A DNA stretch of 64,000 nucleotides from Breznakibacter sp047600785. GTDB taxonomy: Bacteria; Bacteroidota; Bacteroidia; Bacteroidales; Marinilabiliaceae. This document shows positions 1 through 9,070 of the stretch, in pieces. How positions within the stretch are numbered: the stretch's first letter is position 1; every line of letters starts with the position of its first letter. Under the pieces are notes generated by a model that was not told where the DNA came from, searched no databases, and saw nothing but the letters and a program-made list of their open reading frames with translations. The DNA lies in NCBI GenBank assembly GCA_047600785.1, contig JASGKH010000001.1:868001-932000 (forward strand). Direction: 5' to 3'. The translations under genes and the position numbers were made by a program.

Positions 1-327
1 TTGAGTATTATGTACGGCATCCAGACGGTCATCAACGTGGTGATCCCATCTGGGTCGGCCAAGGCCGCGTTGACAATGCCGATCATGGCCCCGTTTTCCG
101 ATCTTATCGGCGTTTCGAGACAGGCGACGGTCATGGCCTACCAGTTGGGCGAAGGGTTTACGAACATGTTGACCCCGACGTCCGGGGTGCTGATGGGCGT
201 GTTGGGCGTGGCAAAAATACCCTACCAAAAATGGTTGAAATGGGCTTGGCCCATTACGCTCATCTTCGTGGTATTGGGACTTATCCTATTGATACCTACT
301 GTTGTGTTTGAACTAAACGGTTTTTGA
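1..327 (+). CDS. YfcC-family transporter, C-terminal part (5' end outside window)
   Basis: This is the last ~108 residues of an integral membrane carrier; the gene begins before the window. The segment reads NVVIPSGSAKAALTMPIMAP followed by a hydrophobic stretch, a GEGFTNMLTPTSGVLM motif and a final membrane helix (WPITLIFVVLGLILLIP). This is the pattern of the YfcC/DcuC-like (C4-dicarboxylate/basic amino acid) carrier family, where the SGSAK and TPTSG re-entrant motifs recur. The substrate cannot be read from the sequence. It stops two bases before the start of an isoaspartyl dipeptidase gene and is probably translationally coupled to it, suggesting uptake of peptides or amino acids that the peptidases then process. 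Confidence 0.75.
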   Translation: MSIMYGIQTVINVVIPSGSAKAALTMPIMAPFSDLIGVSRQATVMAYQLGEGFTNMLTPTSGVLMGVLGVAKIPYQKWLKWAWPITLIFVVLGLILLIPTVVFELNGF

Positions 328-329
328 TA

Positions 330-1493
330 ATGATACTGATCGAAAACATATCGGTTTATGCCCCCGATTATTTGGGTATTAAAGACGTGCTGGTGGGCGG
401 TGGGAAAATTATCGCCATTGAAAACGACATCGACGTTCGGTCGTTGGGGAATCTTTATATCGAGATCATCGATGGGACGGATAAACGGCTCATTCCCGGC
501 TTGATCGATGCCCATGCGCACATCGCGGGTGCAGGGGGAGAGGGAGGACCCGCCACCCGGACTCCCGAGATGCAGTTGTCCCACATGATCGACGGAGGGA
601 TCACCTCCATCGTGGGGTGCCTGGGCACCGACGGGTTTACCCGTTCGCTCGAATCGGTGTTGATGAAGGTAAAAGGACTGAGGGCCGAAGGGGTATCGGC
701 ATACATGTACACCGGTTCTTACCAAGTTCCCACTCCGACCATTCTGGGCGATGTGGCCCGTGATCTTGCCCTCATCGACGAAGTGATCGGCATTGGCGAA
801 ATAGCCCTGTCGGACCATCGTAGTTCTTGTCCTACCACGCCCGAATTGATCAGGTTGGTGGAACATGCCCGTGTGGGCGGCATGTTGGGCGGTAAGGCCG
901 GCATTGCCAACATCCATCTGGGCGATGCAAAAGATCCTTTCAGACCTATTTACGATGCCGTGAACCAAAGCGAATTGAAGCTTACCCAGTTTTATCCGAC
1001 GCATTGTACACGGAATCCCTATATTTTTGAAGATGCCAAAACGTATGGTAAAAGCGGTTACGTGGACTTGACGGCCAGTTCGTATCCCTACGACATGGAG
1101 AACGAGATAAAACCCTCCAAAGCCATCGGCGAGTTGCTGAAGGCAGGCGTGCCGGTCGAGCATATTACCATCACGTCGGATGGCAACGGGTCGTTGCCAA
1201 GTTTCGACGCCCAAGGCAGGTTGGTAAAGATAGACATGGGATATCCCAAATCGATTTTTACCGAGCTGGGCGATGCCGTCCTGCATGAAAAAATGCCGCT
1301 GGAAGTAGCCGTGAGGGTGGTAACATCGAACGTGGCCACTATCCTCAAATTAAAAGGAAAAGGGTTCGTACGTACGGGGTACGACGCCGATTTGGTAGTG
1401 ATAGATGCCGATTTTGGTATTTCGGAGGTGATTGCGCACGGCCAACTGATGACACACCGTTACAATCGCCTCCGGAAAGGAACTTACGAGTGA
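330..1493 (+). CDS. iadA: Isoaspartyl dipeptidase (beta-aspartyl peptidase), M38 metalloenzyme
   Basis: Hydrolyses beta-L-isoaspartyl dipeptides formed by damage to Asp/Asn residues. The 387-residue length matches the family (E. coli IadA is about 390). The amidohydrolase metal motif DAHAHIAG places the two histidines at residues 62 and 64, followed by the glycine-rich GAGGEGG loop typical of IadA. Later SDHRSS, NIHLGDAK, THCTRN and TSDGNGS supply the expected downstream metal and substrate ligands. I chose the ATG at 330, two bases after the upstream transporter stop; a TTG at 324 would add two residues and overlap that stop. Cytoplasmic, no signal peptide. The tight junction with the transporter gene implies co-transcription. 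Confidence 0.93.
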   Translation: MILIENISVYAPDYLGIKDVLVGGGKIIAIENDIDVRSLGNLYIEIIDGTDKRLIPGLIDAHAHIAGAGGEGGPATRTPEMQLSHMIDGGITSIVGCLGTDGFTRSLESVLMKVKGLRAEGVSAYMYTGSYQVPTPTILGDVARDLALIDEVIGIGEIALSDHRSSCPTTPELIRLVEHARVGGMLGGKAGIANIHLGDAKDPFRPIYDAVNQSELKLTQFYPTHCTRNPYIFEDAKTYGKSGYVDLTASSYPYDMENEIKPSKAIGELLKAGVPVEHITITSDGNGSLPSFDAQGRLVKIDMGYPKSIFTELGDAVLHEKMPLEVAVRVVTSNVATILKLKGKGFVRTGYDADLVVIDADFGISEVIAHGQLMTHRYNRLRKGTYE

Positions 1494-1570
1494 TCTGCCA
1501 TGTTTTCGATGGAGCAGGCTTGTACGCTCCGCTTTTGGTGGTGTATCAATGAATCTATGAAGTATTGGAT

Positions 1571-3064
1571 ATGCAAAGAATTTTAATCTGCCTGGTCCTG
1601 CTTGGAGGGACAATGGCTTGGGGGCAAGGCCCGGTTTCGCCCTTCGAACGGAATGGTTTCGACCGGCCGTCAAATTACGATGAGCTGTCGGATTATGTGA
1701 AAAAGCTTGACGAAGCTAGCCCGCAGCTTGACGTGGAGATCATTGGGCAGAGCCTTGAAAACCGCCATATTTATGCGTTGAAGTACTCCTCGTCCGAATT
1801 TGGTAAGGACCCGAACAAGTTAAGGGTAATTGTGTTTGCGCAACAACACGGCAACGAGCAATCGGGTAAAGAAGGGGCCCTGTTGTTGGCGGGCGAACTG
1901 ATAAAGCCCGAAAACCAATATTTGTTGAAGCATATCGATTTGGCAATCATCCCGCAAGTAAACCCTGACGGTTCGGAACAGAACAAACGCCGTAACAGTA
2001 AAGGCGTCGATCTCAACCGTAACCATTTGGTTCTTGAACAGCCTGAAGTGGTGGCGCTCCACCGCTTTTTTGACAAATACCTTTTCCATGCCAACATGGA
2101 TGTGCACGAGTACGCTCCGTACGGTGAAACATGGAAAGCCTACGGTTATCGCAACAATTCCGATGTTTTGATAGGCTGCGGCTCCAACATTAATATTGCC
2201 AAAGAGATTCGCGATTTGTCGAGCAACGGGTTCATCCCCTTTTATTTGAATTATCTGACCGAGCGGAAATTTTCCACATCGCTTTATGCGCCCGGTGGTC
2301 CTCCCGAAATAGAGTATATCCGGTTGAGCACGTTCGACATCAACGACGGGCGACAAAGTTTCGGTATCCAAAACTCCTTTTCGTTCATTCAGGAAGGCTT
2401 GAACGGGATCGATAACTTTTCCGATAATATCAAACACCGCGCCGATGGGCAAAAGACAGGTATACGTGCTTTACTTGAATATTGCCATGCAAACCATGCC
2501 CAAATAAAGACATTGGTGGAGACGGAGCGTGCTGTCCTTTTGGATGGAAAGCCAGCCAGGGTGGCCATCCAAATGGAGCATGTGGCCAATGGACAACGGC
2601 ATGCGCTTCATGTTTATTCCTATGCAACGGGCAACGATAGCACTATCATGGTGAGGGATTACCGTCCGGCTGTGAGGTCGGTCACCGACGTGTCGAAGCC
2701 ACAGGGTTATTTGGTGCCAAAAAGTTGCCGTGAGTTGATCGATTGGGCCGCACGTTACAATTTAACCACTTCAAAATTGAAAAAGAGCCCGAAGTTTAAA
2801 ATAGAACAGTATGCCGTGGGCTCCCTCGATTCGATAGATTTCGAAGGGGATGTGATCGTTGATCCCAACGTTGTGGCGACCGATGTGACGCAAGCCACGC
2901 AGACCCGCGACTACATCTACATTCCGACCGGCCAGATCAAAGGCAACTTGATCGTGACCGCACTTGAACCAAAGTCGGAACTGGGGTTGGTCACCTATCC
3001 TTCGTACAGCCATTTGTTAAAAGCCGATAGTCCATTCCCTGTATTAAGGGTCGTCAAAAAATAG
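1571..3064 (+). CDS. Secreted M14 family zinc carboxypeptidase
   Basis: A 497-residue exported metallopeptidase. The N-terminus (MQRILICLVLLGGTMAWGQG) is a signal peptide. The M14 zinc site is intact: QQHGNEQSG gives His93 and Glu96, and MDVHEY gives His179. IIPQVNPDGSEQNKR and GVDLNRNH are the conserved substrate-pocket segments of carboxypeptidase A/T relatives. The C-terminal third (about 330-497) is probably an all-beta appended domain. The ATG at 1571 directly precedes the signal peptide; a TTG two codons earlier is less likely. It probably trims extracellular or periplasmic peptides, in keeping with the neighbouring peptidase and transporter. It follows iadA by 77 bp and may share its transcript. 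Confidence 0.9.
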   Translation: MQRILICLVLLGGTMAWGQGPVSPFERNGFDRPSNYDELSDYVKKLDEASPQLDVEIIGQSLENRHIYALKYSSSEFGKDPNKLRVIVFAQQHGNEQSGKEGALLLAGELIKPENQYLLKHIDLAIIPQVNPDGSEQNKRRNSKGVDLNRNHLVLEQPEVVALHRFFDKYLFHANMDVHEYAPYGETWKAYGYRNNSDVLIGCGSNINIAKEIRDLSSNGFIPFYLNYLTERKFSTSLYAPGGPPEIEYIRLSTFDINDGRQSFGIQNSFSFIQEGLNGIDNFSDNIKHRADGQKTGIRALLEYCHANHAQIKTLVETERAVLLDGKPARVAIQMEHVANGQRHALHVYSYATGNDSTIMVRDYRPAVRSVTDVSKPQGYLVPKSCRELIDWAARYNLTTSKLKKSPKFKIEQYAVGSLDSIDFEGDVIVDPNVVATDVTQATQTRDYIYIPTGQIKGNLIVTALEPKSELGLVTYPSYSHLLKADSPFPVLRVVKK

Positions 3065-3320
3065 ACTGGAAAGTTATGCATGTTGGATGGAATTGAAGCA
3101 ATACAGGGAGCCTTTCCTTATGATCCTGATGAAGGGGTGTTTTGATAAAGGGAGTGAAAACCATTAAGCAAAGGATTGGCACATGCCCTTTGTCTAAGAA
3201 CGGGCATTGCTTCTAGTTGTCCGCGTTGTTGGGATTTTTCTGTCGGTTTTTGTCGAAAGTAAAACCGTGTCTCCTGACGATGCATTGTTGAAATAATATT
3301 AGGAAATATCTTAACGCATT

Positions 3321-4631
3321 ATGTACGAAAGAAGTAAAGTGTATTTGGATGAGTTTGCCAAATACGTCATCATGCAGCCGTACCCGTTTGTGGTTGACCT
3401 AAAGAACTCGCGGGGAATGTATATCCATACGGTCGACGGCGACTCGTTGTTCGATTGGGCCGGTTACTACGGTTCGCGGCTTATTGGCCATAACCATCCC
3501 CGGATGTTCGAGCCGGCATATGTCGAAAAGCTTCTTTATGCTGCCAACAACAAGATGGCAAACCCGGATTTTCTCACACCAGAATGTGTCGCGTATTACC
3601 GTAAATTATACCAATTGGCACCCCGTTGCATGAAAAATCCAAAGCTGGAAATATATGCCGTCAATTCAGGGGCCGAAGCCATTGAAAATTTGTTGAAGTA
3701 TTTCATCAATCTTTACGATACCAAGTGCATTGAGCAGAACAGGCCTATCGGGGCCAAGAGGGTCATTTATTTCGACCAGGCATTCCACGGCCGAACCATT
3801 TTTACGCTCAATATCACCAAACTGTCGCATGTGCCTGTCATTAACCGTAATTTTGAGCACATGACGGTAGACAACATCAAAGTTCCTTTTCCGGCCATTG
3901 ACAATGATAAAAGCGAGGAGGAGAACATGGCAGCCGTCAGGCATTGTTTGTCGGTATTGAGGCAGCAAATTGATCTGGCGCCCCATGAGATCGTGGGCAT
4001 CATTGTGGAGCCTATCCAAGGAGCTGGCGGGCACAGGGCCACGTATCCATACTTTTTCAGGGAACTCAGCAAAATCGCGCACGAATACGATATCGCACTG
4101 GGCTTTGACGAGGTACAAACAGCCGGTGGCCAGACAGGTTCGTTTTTTATGGTCGATAGCTTCGACTTGCCGCATCCGCCGCAAGGCATTGCTACGGGAA
4201 AGAAGTTGGCCAACGGGGTGGTTTACATGTTGCATCCGATGAAAGACTTGGGTATTCTGGATTCAACATGGGGGGGCAATTTGGCCGATATGGTACGTTT
4301 TTGCCAGGAAATGGATATTGTGGAAAACGAAAAGCTCGTCGAACAAGTCCCCGAAAAGACAGCTGTGTTGTTGGATGGATTGGTGAGGTTGCAGAAGAAA
4401 TTTCCGTCAAAAATGAGCAATATCAGGGGAGCTGGGCTTTACCAAGGGTTTACCTTACGTAATCCTGCATGTTTGCCTACGTTGATAGAGTATGCCCAGA
4501 ATGTGGAGAAAATGATCTTGCTCGAAGCTGGTACCGATAGTGTGCGCTTTCGTCCTCCGTTGGATGTGACGGTCGGGGAAATAGAGCACATGCTGGTGCT
4601 TTTGGACAGATGCCTTTCTGTCGTTGATTGA
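3321..4631 (+). CDS. lat: L-lysine 6-transaminase-like class III PLP aminotransferase
   Basis: A 436-residue fold-type I aminotransferase. The opening PYPFVVDLKNSRGMYI and the IGHNHP motif match the L-lysine epsilon-aminotransferase branch, which moves the epsilon-amino group of lysine to 2-oxoglutarate. PLP-site features are GAEAIE (residues 117-122), the aromatic loop FDQAFHGR (151-158), FDEVQ with Asp263 contacting the pyridine nitrogen, and the Schiff-base lysine within TGKKLANG (Lys294 or Lys295). A 256-bp gap with no gene precedes it. The piperideine-6-carboxylate dehydrogenase that would complete lysine degradation is not in the window, so lysine specificity rests on family resemblance; ornithine or 4-aminobutyrate are alternatives. 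It ends tail to tail with the next, minus-strand gene, only 10 bp away. Confidence 0.8.
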   Translation: MYERSKVYLDEFAKYVIMQPYPFVVDLKNSRGMYIHTVDGDSLFDWAGYYGSRLIGHNHPRMFEPAYVEKLLYAANNKMANPDFLTPECVAYYRKLYQLAPRCMKNPKLEIYAVNSGAEAIENLLKYFINLYDTKCIEQNRPIGAKRVIYFDQAFHGRTIFTLNITKLSHVPVINRNFEHMTVDNIKVPFPAIDNDKSEEENMAAVRHCLSVLRQQIDLAPHEIVGIIVEPIQGAGGHRATYPYFFRELSKIAHEYDIALGFDEVQTAGGQTGSFFMVDSFDLPHPPQGIATGKKLANGVVYMLHPMKDLGILDSTWGGNLADMVRFCQEMDIVENEKLVEQVPEKTAVLLDGLVRLQKKFPSKMSNIRGAGLYQGFTLRNPACLPTLIEYAQNVEKMILLEAGTDSVRFRPPLDVTVGEIEHMLVLLDRCLSVVD

Positions 4632-4641
4632 TGGATATTCA

Positions 4642-6075
4642 TCATCGACCAAGTTCCAGTCGCTGTCCGATACATCGTGGCAGGACGTCGGTTCTATGGG
4701 TGATGTAGACCAAGGTTGATCGATTGCTACAGCACACCGCATCGACCAGGTTGTTGATGAGGTGAGTGTGGTGGTCGTCCATGGCTTGTGTCGGTTCGTC
4801 GAGGATAAGCAGGGGGGCGTTTTTTACTATGGCACGCATTATCAGAGCCAAGCGTACTTGTGCAAACGATAGTCTGGACAGATATTCGTGCCCCAACGAT
4901 CGCATTCCAACATGGTCCAACAGTGATTCTATTTGATCCGTCTGCCACTGCTCCATTGTTCGTTTTGGGGTGAAATGATCTGAAAATCCTGTTTGTATAG
5001 CCTGTTTAACAGTTAATCCTTTGGGGAAGAACTGTTGTAGCTCCGACGAGAAGAAGCCGATTTTCCGTTTCACGTCCCAAATTGATTCGCCGGTACCCCG
5101 GCGTCGGCCGAACACTTCAATATGTTGGGCGTAGGCTTTGGGATTATCGGCATAAATAAGGCTCATCAACGTTGATTTTCCCGATCCGTTAGGACCCGTT
5201 ACCAACCATTTTTCGCCTTTGGCAACAGTCCAGTCCATTCCGTCGAATAAAACCTGTTGGTTGAGCTTGATGGAAATGTTTCTCATTTTTATGGCCACGT
5301 CAAAGTCATAATCTGCCTGGTGGTACAGGAACGACGACAACTGTAGCGTAGCCATCTTTTTTGCATCGGTATGGAGTAGTTGTCCCGGCATGGGCCAGCG
5401 GGCTTTTATTCCCGTGTATGCCAATGTTCCATTGGCGATTTCAAGTACATGCGAGGTCTCTGGGGGTAAGTCCTCGGGCATTCCCGTCATTACTACCGTA
5501 CAGCCTTCTTGCTTTAATCGCGATACCATTTCGCAAATCAAATTCTTGCCTTGGGCATCTATACCCGCAAACGGGTTATCGATACAAACCAAGCGGCGGT
5601 GCTGCAATGCAAAAATTAATAACAATACACGTTTGCCTTCTCCTGTCGACAATGATATGACGTGTTTGCCCATTAATGCGTCCAGTCCCCACTCTTTGGC
5701 CTTTAGTGTCACGGTGTCTATGCTGCATTTTGCATTCTGTGCCACAAAACGGCACGTCAGCGGTGTATCGTCCGCACCTTGAGAAAAGTAACGTTGCTGA
5801 TAGAATGTGGCTGTTTTTCGGAACTCTTTGACCGACGACAAATCTTGGGGCATGTAACCAATATCAATGCCATCTTGATATGTCAACTGGTCGGACGGCA
5901 TGAAACGTTTTTTTGCCAGTGTTTCCAGTAATAACGTTTTTCCGCACCCCGAAGGGCCCGTAATCCACCAGATTTCGGAGCTACCGATGCTCCAGTCGAT
6001 ATTTGCAATGATAGGGTGACCGTTTAGGCTGATATGAGCTTGGGTGAATTTTGTAAGATAAAGGAGTTGTGCCAT
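4642..6075 (-). CDS. ModF/PhrA-type ABC ATPase with two fused nucleotide-binding domains
   Basis: A soluble 477-residue protein with two ABC ATPase domains and no membrane segments. Domain 1 has Walker A GPSGCGKT (residues 40-47), signature LSTGE (142-146) and Walker B LVCIDN, in which the catalytic Glu is replaced by Asn167. Domain 2 has Walker A GPNGSGKS (294-301), signature LSFAQ (402-406) and a complete Walker B LILDEP (423-428). This tandem layout is that of ModF/PhrA, whose molecular role remains poorly defined; no permease or binding protein gene is adjacent. The ATG at 6075 is preferred because MAQLLYL starts the domain; an in-frame start 21 bp upstream (6096) is possible. Transcribed away from the GH43 gene, convergent with lat. 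Confidence 0.8.
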   Translation of the reverse strand: MAQLLYLTKFTQAHISLNGHPIIANIDWSIGSSEIWWITGPSGCGKTLLLETLAKKRFMPSDQLTYQDGIDIGYMPQDLSSVKEFRKTATFYQQRYFSQGADDTPLTCRFVAQNAKCSIDTVTLKAKEWGLDALMGKHVISLSTGEGKRVLLLIFALQHRRLVCIDNPFAGIDAQGKNLICEMVSRLKQEGCTVVMTGMPEDLPPETSHVLEIANGTLAYTGIKARWPMPGQLLHTDAKKMATLQLSSFLYHQADYDFDVAIKMRNISIKLNQQVLFDGMDWTVAKGEKWLVTGPNGSGKSTLMSLIYADNPKAYAQHIEVFGRRRGTGESIWDVKRKIGFFSSELQQFFPKGLTVKQAIQTGFSDHFTPKRTMEQWQTDQIESLLDHVGMRSLGHEYLSRLSFAQVRLALIMRAIVKNAPLLILDEPTQAMDDHHTHLINNLVDAVCCSNRSTLVYITHRTDVLPRCIGQRLELGR

Positions 6076-6302
6076 GGTAACGATGTGTTTGCCCACCCAA
6101 AGGAAAGTTAATTTTACCAGATTATATCAGCAAGGCGGGTTCGATGTATGATTATTGTACTTTTTGCCGTGTTTTTTATACGTCCATTAATTCCAATTGC
6201 GGATGTTTCCTAATTTTAACACTTAATCGATTTTCATTTGCACAAGCAATAAGCAAACGCCGACAATCAGTTGGCATGGGGTACTCTAAAGATTCCAAGA
6301 AC

Positions 6303-7850
6303 ATGAAGAACATAATCCGGTTGATGATCTTTTTATTCATGATGGTAGTAGGGCATGGAGCCCATGGGCAAATCCCCAATACGAAGATGGTATACGGAAA
6401 ACCATCGGCAGCTACCGTGAAATATTTTAATCCGATATTGCCCGATTTTGTGGCTGATCCTTCGGTTGCCATGTTCAACGATACCTTTTATCTTTATGGC
6501 ACTACCGATATAAACCAAGGTTTGGAAAAGATGGGGCCGCCGGTGGTTTGGAAATCGACCGACTTTGCGAACTGGAGTTTTAGCGGGACCCTCATCGAAG
6601 ACATTGATTGGAACACACCTTACGGATACACCGATGCCAAAGGCGTAGAGAAAAAAGGATATTTTCGCTACTGGGCGCCGGGCAAAGCGTTGTTCCGCGA
6701 CGGCAAATATTATTTGTTCCCTACCATTGTAAAGCCCGACGAAAGTATGGGGACGTACGTGATGGTGGCCGAAAGTCCCGAAGGTCCCTTTAGATTCACC
6801 AATGGACAAGGTATATTCTTCAACCGGCCTGAAATGATATCGGTGGAGACAAAACCTTTGATCGACGACATAGACGGAGAACCGTTTGTGGATGACGATG
6901 GACAAGCTTATGTCTTCTGGCGTCGACGGAACGCAGCCAGGCTAAGTGCCGACTGGTTGTCGCTTGGAGATAAAGCCATCGGTATTCCAACCAGTTTTGG
7001 GGGGTATTCCGAAGGTCCGGTCATGTTTAAACGTAACGGGTTGTATTATTATGTGTATACACTTTCTGGAAATGCCAATTATTGCAACGGGTACATGATT
7101 AGTCGTCAATCGCCCCTTGGCCCTTTTGAAAAACCAGCGGGCAAAGGCATTTTTATTTACTCCGACCTGGAACGCGGCATTTGGGGGCCAGGCCATGGCA
7201 ATGTATTCCAGATGCCCGGGACCGACGATTTCTATTTTCTTTATCTGGAATATGGTGAAGGTGGCACTACGCGTCAAGTGTTTGTCAATAAAATGGAGTT
7301 TGATGCCAATGGAGCCATTGAGCCGATGAAAGTGGACTTTAACGGAGTGGGACATCTTAAAAATGGGATGGATTTCAAACAAAATCTTGCGTTTACGGCC
7401 AAAGCATCGGCCTCGTCCCACATGGATGGAAAAAAAGTAACGGCGATTATCGCTCCCGATCCCAATGTGTTGAAGACGATCAAAGTGAATGCCGAGAATG
7501 GGAAGACGGTGGAACGCTGGAAGGACTATGTGCCTGAAAATGCACTGGATGGACGGAACGGTACCTGTTGGCGTGCGGCCCCCAATGATTCATTACGTCA
7601 ATTCACCGTCGATTTGGGCGTTCCCGTCGCCGTATCGCAATGTGAAATGGCGTTTACTTTGCCTACTTACGGCCACACATGGATGATTGAAAAATCAAAT
7701 GATGGGAAACGATGGAAAGTTTGTGCCCGTCAGGACGATATGAAAATATGTTCTCCCCATGTCGCAAACGGCATCGGGAAAGCCCGTTATTTAAAGTTAA
7801 CCATCATGCAGGGCGAACCGGGGCTGTGGGAGTTTAAGATCTACAAGTAA
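6303..7850 (+). CDS. Exported GH43-family glycoside hydrolase with C-terminal discoidin-like domain
   Basis: A 515-residue enzyme, probably an arabinosidase or xylosidase of the five-bladed propeller type. The signal peptide is MKNIIRLMIFLFMMVVGHGAHGQ. The GH43 general base lies in VADPSV, the probable acid Glu in GYSEGPVM, and the propeller histidine in GPGHGNVFQ. Residues ~400-515 (ALDGRNGTCWRA, FTVDLG, KARYLKLTI) resemble an F5/8-type (CBM32-like) carbohydrate-binding domain. The ATG at 6303 is chosen because it starts the signal peptide; the open frame reaches upstream to 6144 without a plausible leader. It stands alone, divergent from the ABC gene, about 20 kb before the main CAZyme block. 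The substrate cannot be fixed from sequence. Confidence 0.85.
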   Translation: MKNIIRLMIFLFMMVVGHGAHGQIPNTKMVYGKPSAATVKYFNPILPDFVADPSVAMFNDTFYLYGTTDINQGLEKMGPPVVWKSTDFANWSFSGTLIEDIDWNTPYGYTDAKGVEKKGYFRYWAPGKALFRDGKYYLFPTIVKPDESMGTYVMVAESPEGPFRFTNGQGIFFNRPEMISVETKPLIDDIDGEPFVDDDGQAYVFWRRRNAARLSADWLSLGDKAIGIPTSFGGYSEGPVMFKRNGLYYYVYTLSGNANYCNGYMISRQSPLGPFEKPAGKGIFIYSDLERGIWGPGHGNVFQMPGTDDFYFLYLEYGEGGTTRQVFVNKMEFDANGAIEPMKVDFNGVGHLKNGMDFKQNLAFTAKASASSHMDGKKVTAIIAPDPNVLKTIKVNAENGKTVERWKDYVPENALDGRNGTCWRAAPNDSLRQFTVDLGVPVAVSQCEMAFTLPTYGHTWMIEKSNDGKRWKVCARQDDMKICSPHVANGIGKARYLKLTIMQGEPGLWEFKIYK

Positions 7851-7889
7851 GCGAGAAGAGGAACGGAATTTTGATGTAGATTTCTAGCT

Positions 7890-8117
7890 TTATTTTTCGA
7901 GTTCCAGTTCGTTGGACAGATCGGTGTACAAAAAAATATTATCATCGGTATTCTCGTCATAAAAGGCATTAACGGAGGGGGAGGTTGTTATTTCGATCAC
8001 CACGCCGTGCGGAGTAGAACTAATTTCTGCAGAAGCATTTTTACTTATTTGATCGATTACACTGGCAGGAAGGATTATTCCATACGAATTACCGATTTTC
8101 ACGATTTTGGATTTCAT
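7890..8117 (-). CDS. AbrB/MazE/SpoVT-like swapped-hairpin protein, orphan antitoxin-like
   Basis: A 75-residue protein whose N-terminal half, MKSKIVKIGNSYGIILPAS, is the classic MazE/AbrB DNA-binding beta-hairpin (KxGNSxGxxxP). The acidic C-terminus (YDENTDDNIFLYTDLSNELE) resembles the toxin-binding tail of antitoxins. No toxin gene lies on either side: downstream is the GH43 end and upstream the GntR gene. It is therefore either an orphan antitoxin remnant or a small autonomous regulator. I place the start at 8117, directly before the hairpin; a start at 8144 would add nine residues with no counterpart in the family. Confidence 0.75.
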   Translation of the reverse strand: MKSKIVKIGNSYGIILPASVIDQISKNASAEISSTPHGVVIEITTSPSVNAFYDENTDDNIFLYTDLSNELELEK

Positions 8118-8280
8118 AGGATTTCGATTTTGGATTTTTACCATCCAAATTTATAGTTGAACCGAAATAAAGTACAATATTTTCTTGTGTTTTTTTATGC
8201 TGCCTGTTTAATGTGTTCTCTATTTGATTGTTATGGGTTGGTTGGCTCATTCCTGCAATGTTAATTCCTAACGGAAGCCG

Positions 8281-8997
8281 TCAAAACGTTCCGTATAGTG
8301 CATATTCGGCCGTGTTGCAAAATACCTGGCTGTAAATATAAAAACCATGGCGGCTGGTTTCAATTTTTCGGTTCAGTTGCACCACCGGGTGCCCTGCCTC
8401 TACGCCGAAAGATTTCTGTAATCTCAGGTCGGCCTTGATGGCTAATATTTTCTGTTCTCCTCCTTTCACTTCTATTTGATAATTTCGCCGGAGAATATCG
8501 AATAATGACTTATCCTCAAACGAACGGTGGGTAAAGCGCGGAAGATTGATGTTGGGAATCATGGTAATATCGAAAAAAACAGGCTTGTTGTTTACCAGCC
8601 GTAATCTTTCAAAATAAATACATCCCACTTCCTTTTCGGTTTCGGTGAGGGCGAAAGTAAATGCTTCCTGCCAGGGACGCACCTCGGGGCTTACCACAAT
8701 GTGGGTATGCAGATTATCTTGTCCCACTGCCGAGGTGGTGCCTGTAAGCGATAAAATACCCACCCCTTTGGGTTCCCCTTTTACAATGCTCCCTTTTCCC
8801 TGTTGTTTGGTGATGTACCCCTCATTAACCAAACGATCCAATGCTTTTCGGATAGTTGGGCGCGTTACGTGGTGCGTCCTGCAAAGGTCGTTTTCCGAAG
8901 GTAATATGTCTCCTTCGTTGTATATGCCTTCGGCAATATGCCTTCGCAGTATCTCGTAAACTTGCTTGTGCGGGGGAAGTCCTGGCTCGTATTCCAT
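8281..8997 (-). CDS. GntR-family (HutC/UTRA) transcriptional regulator
   Basis: A 238-residue repressor-type regulator. Residues ~5-75 form the GntR winged helix-turn-helix (PPHKQVYEILRRHI, LPSENDLC, VTRPTIRKALDRLVNEGYI, QGKGSIV). Residues ~85-235 form a UTRA effector domain, which in this subfamily binds small metabolites, often sugar phosphates. It is divergent from the 2-oxoacid dehydrogenase/aldolase operon starting at 9229 and is its likely controller. A palindrome at 9175-9192 sits across that operon's predicted promoter and further AT-rich repeats lie between its own promoter and the operon (9071-9103), fitting joint control of both directions. The ligand is unknown; an intermediate of the operon's pathway is the natural guess. 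Confidence 0.9.
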   Translation of the reverse strand: MEYEPGLPPHKQVYEILRRHIAEGIYNEGDILPSENDLCRTHHVTRPTIRKALDRLVNEGYITKQQGKGSIVKGEPKGVGILSLTGTTSAVGQDNLHTHIVVSPEVRPWQEAFTFALTETEKEVGCIYFERLRLVNNKPVFFDITMIPNINLPRFTHRSFEDKSLFDILRRNYQIEVKGGEQKILAIKADLRLQKSFGVEAGHPVVQLNRKIETSRHGFYIYSQVFCNTAEYALYGTF

Positions 8998-9041
8998 GTG
9001 GGGATGATTAATGGGCGATTAGTTTGGTTGGGGGATTGATG

Positions 9042-9049
9042 CAAAATTA
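9042..9049 (-). promoter_or_regulatory. Predicted -7 element of the GntR gene promoter
   Basis: Read on the minus strand this is TAATTTTG, an exact match to the Bacteroidetes -7 consensus TAnnTTTG, 44 bp before the GntR start codon. The -33 region about 20 bp upstream (near 9070-9073) is only a weak match and runs into the repeated TGTATATATA sequence, which may explain control by a bound protein. Confidence 0.5.
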
Positions 9050-9070
9050 CGAAAAGTTTGAAATCGAAAA

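Noticed and set aside
222..1286. 354-codon minus-strand open frame opposite isoaspartyl dipeptidase
   Set aside because: It lies wholly antisense to a gene with complete catalytic motifs, is rich in His/Arg/Gly as expected from reversed codons, and shows no domain.
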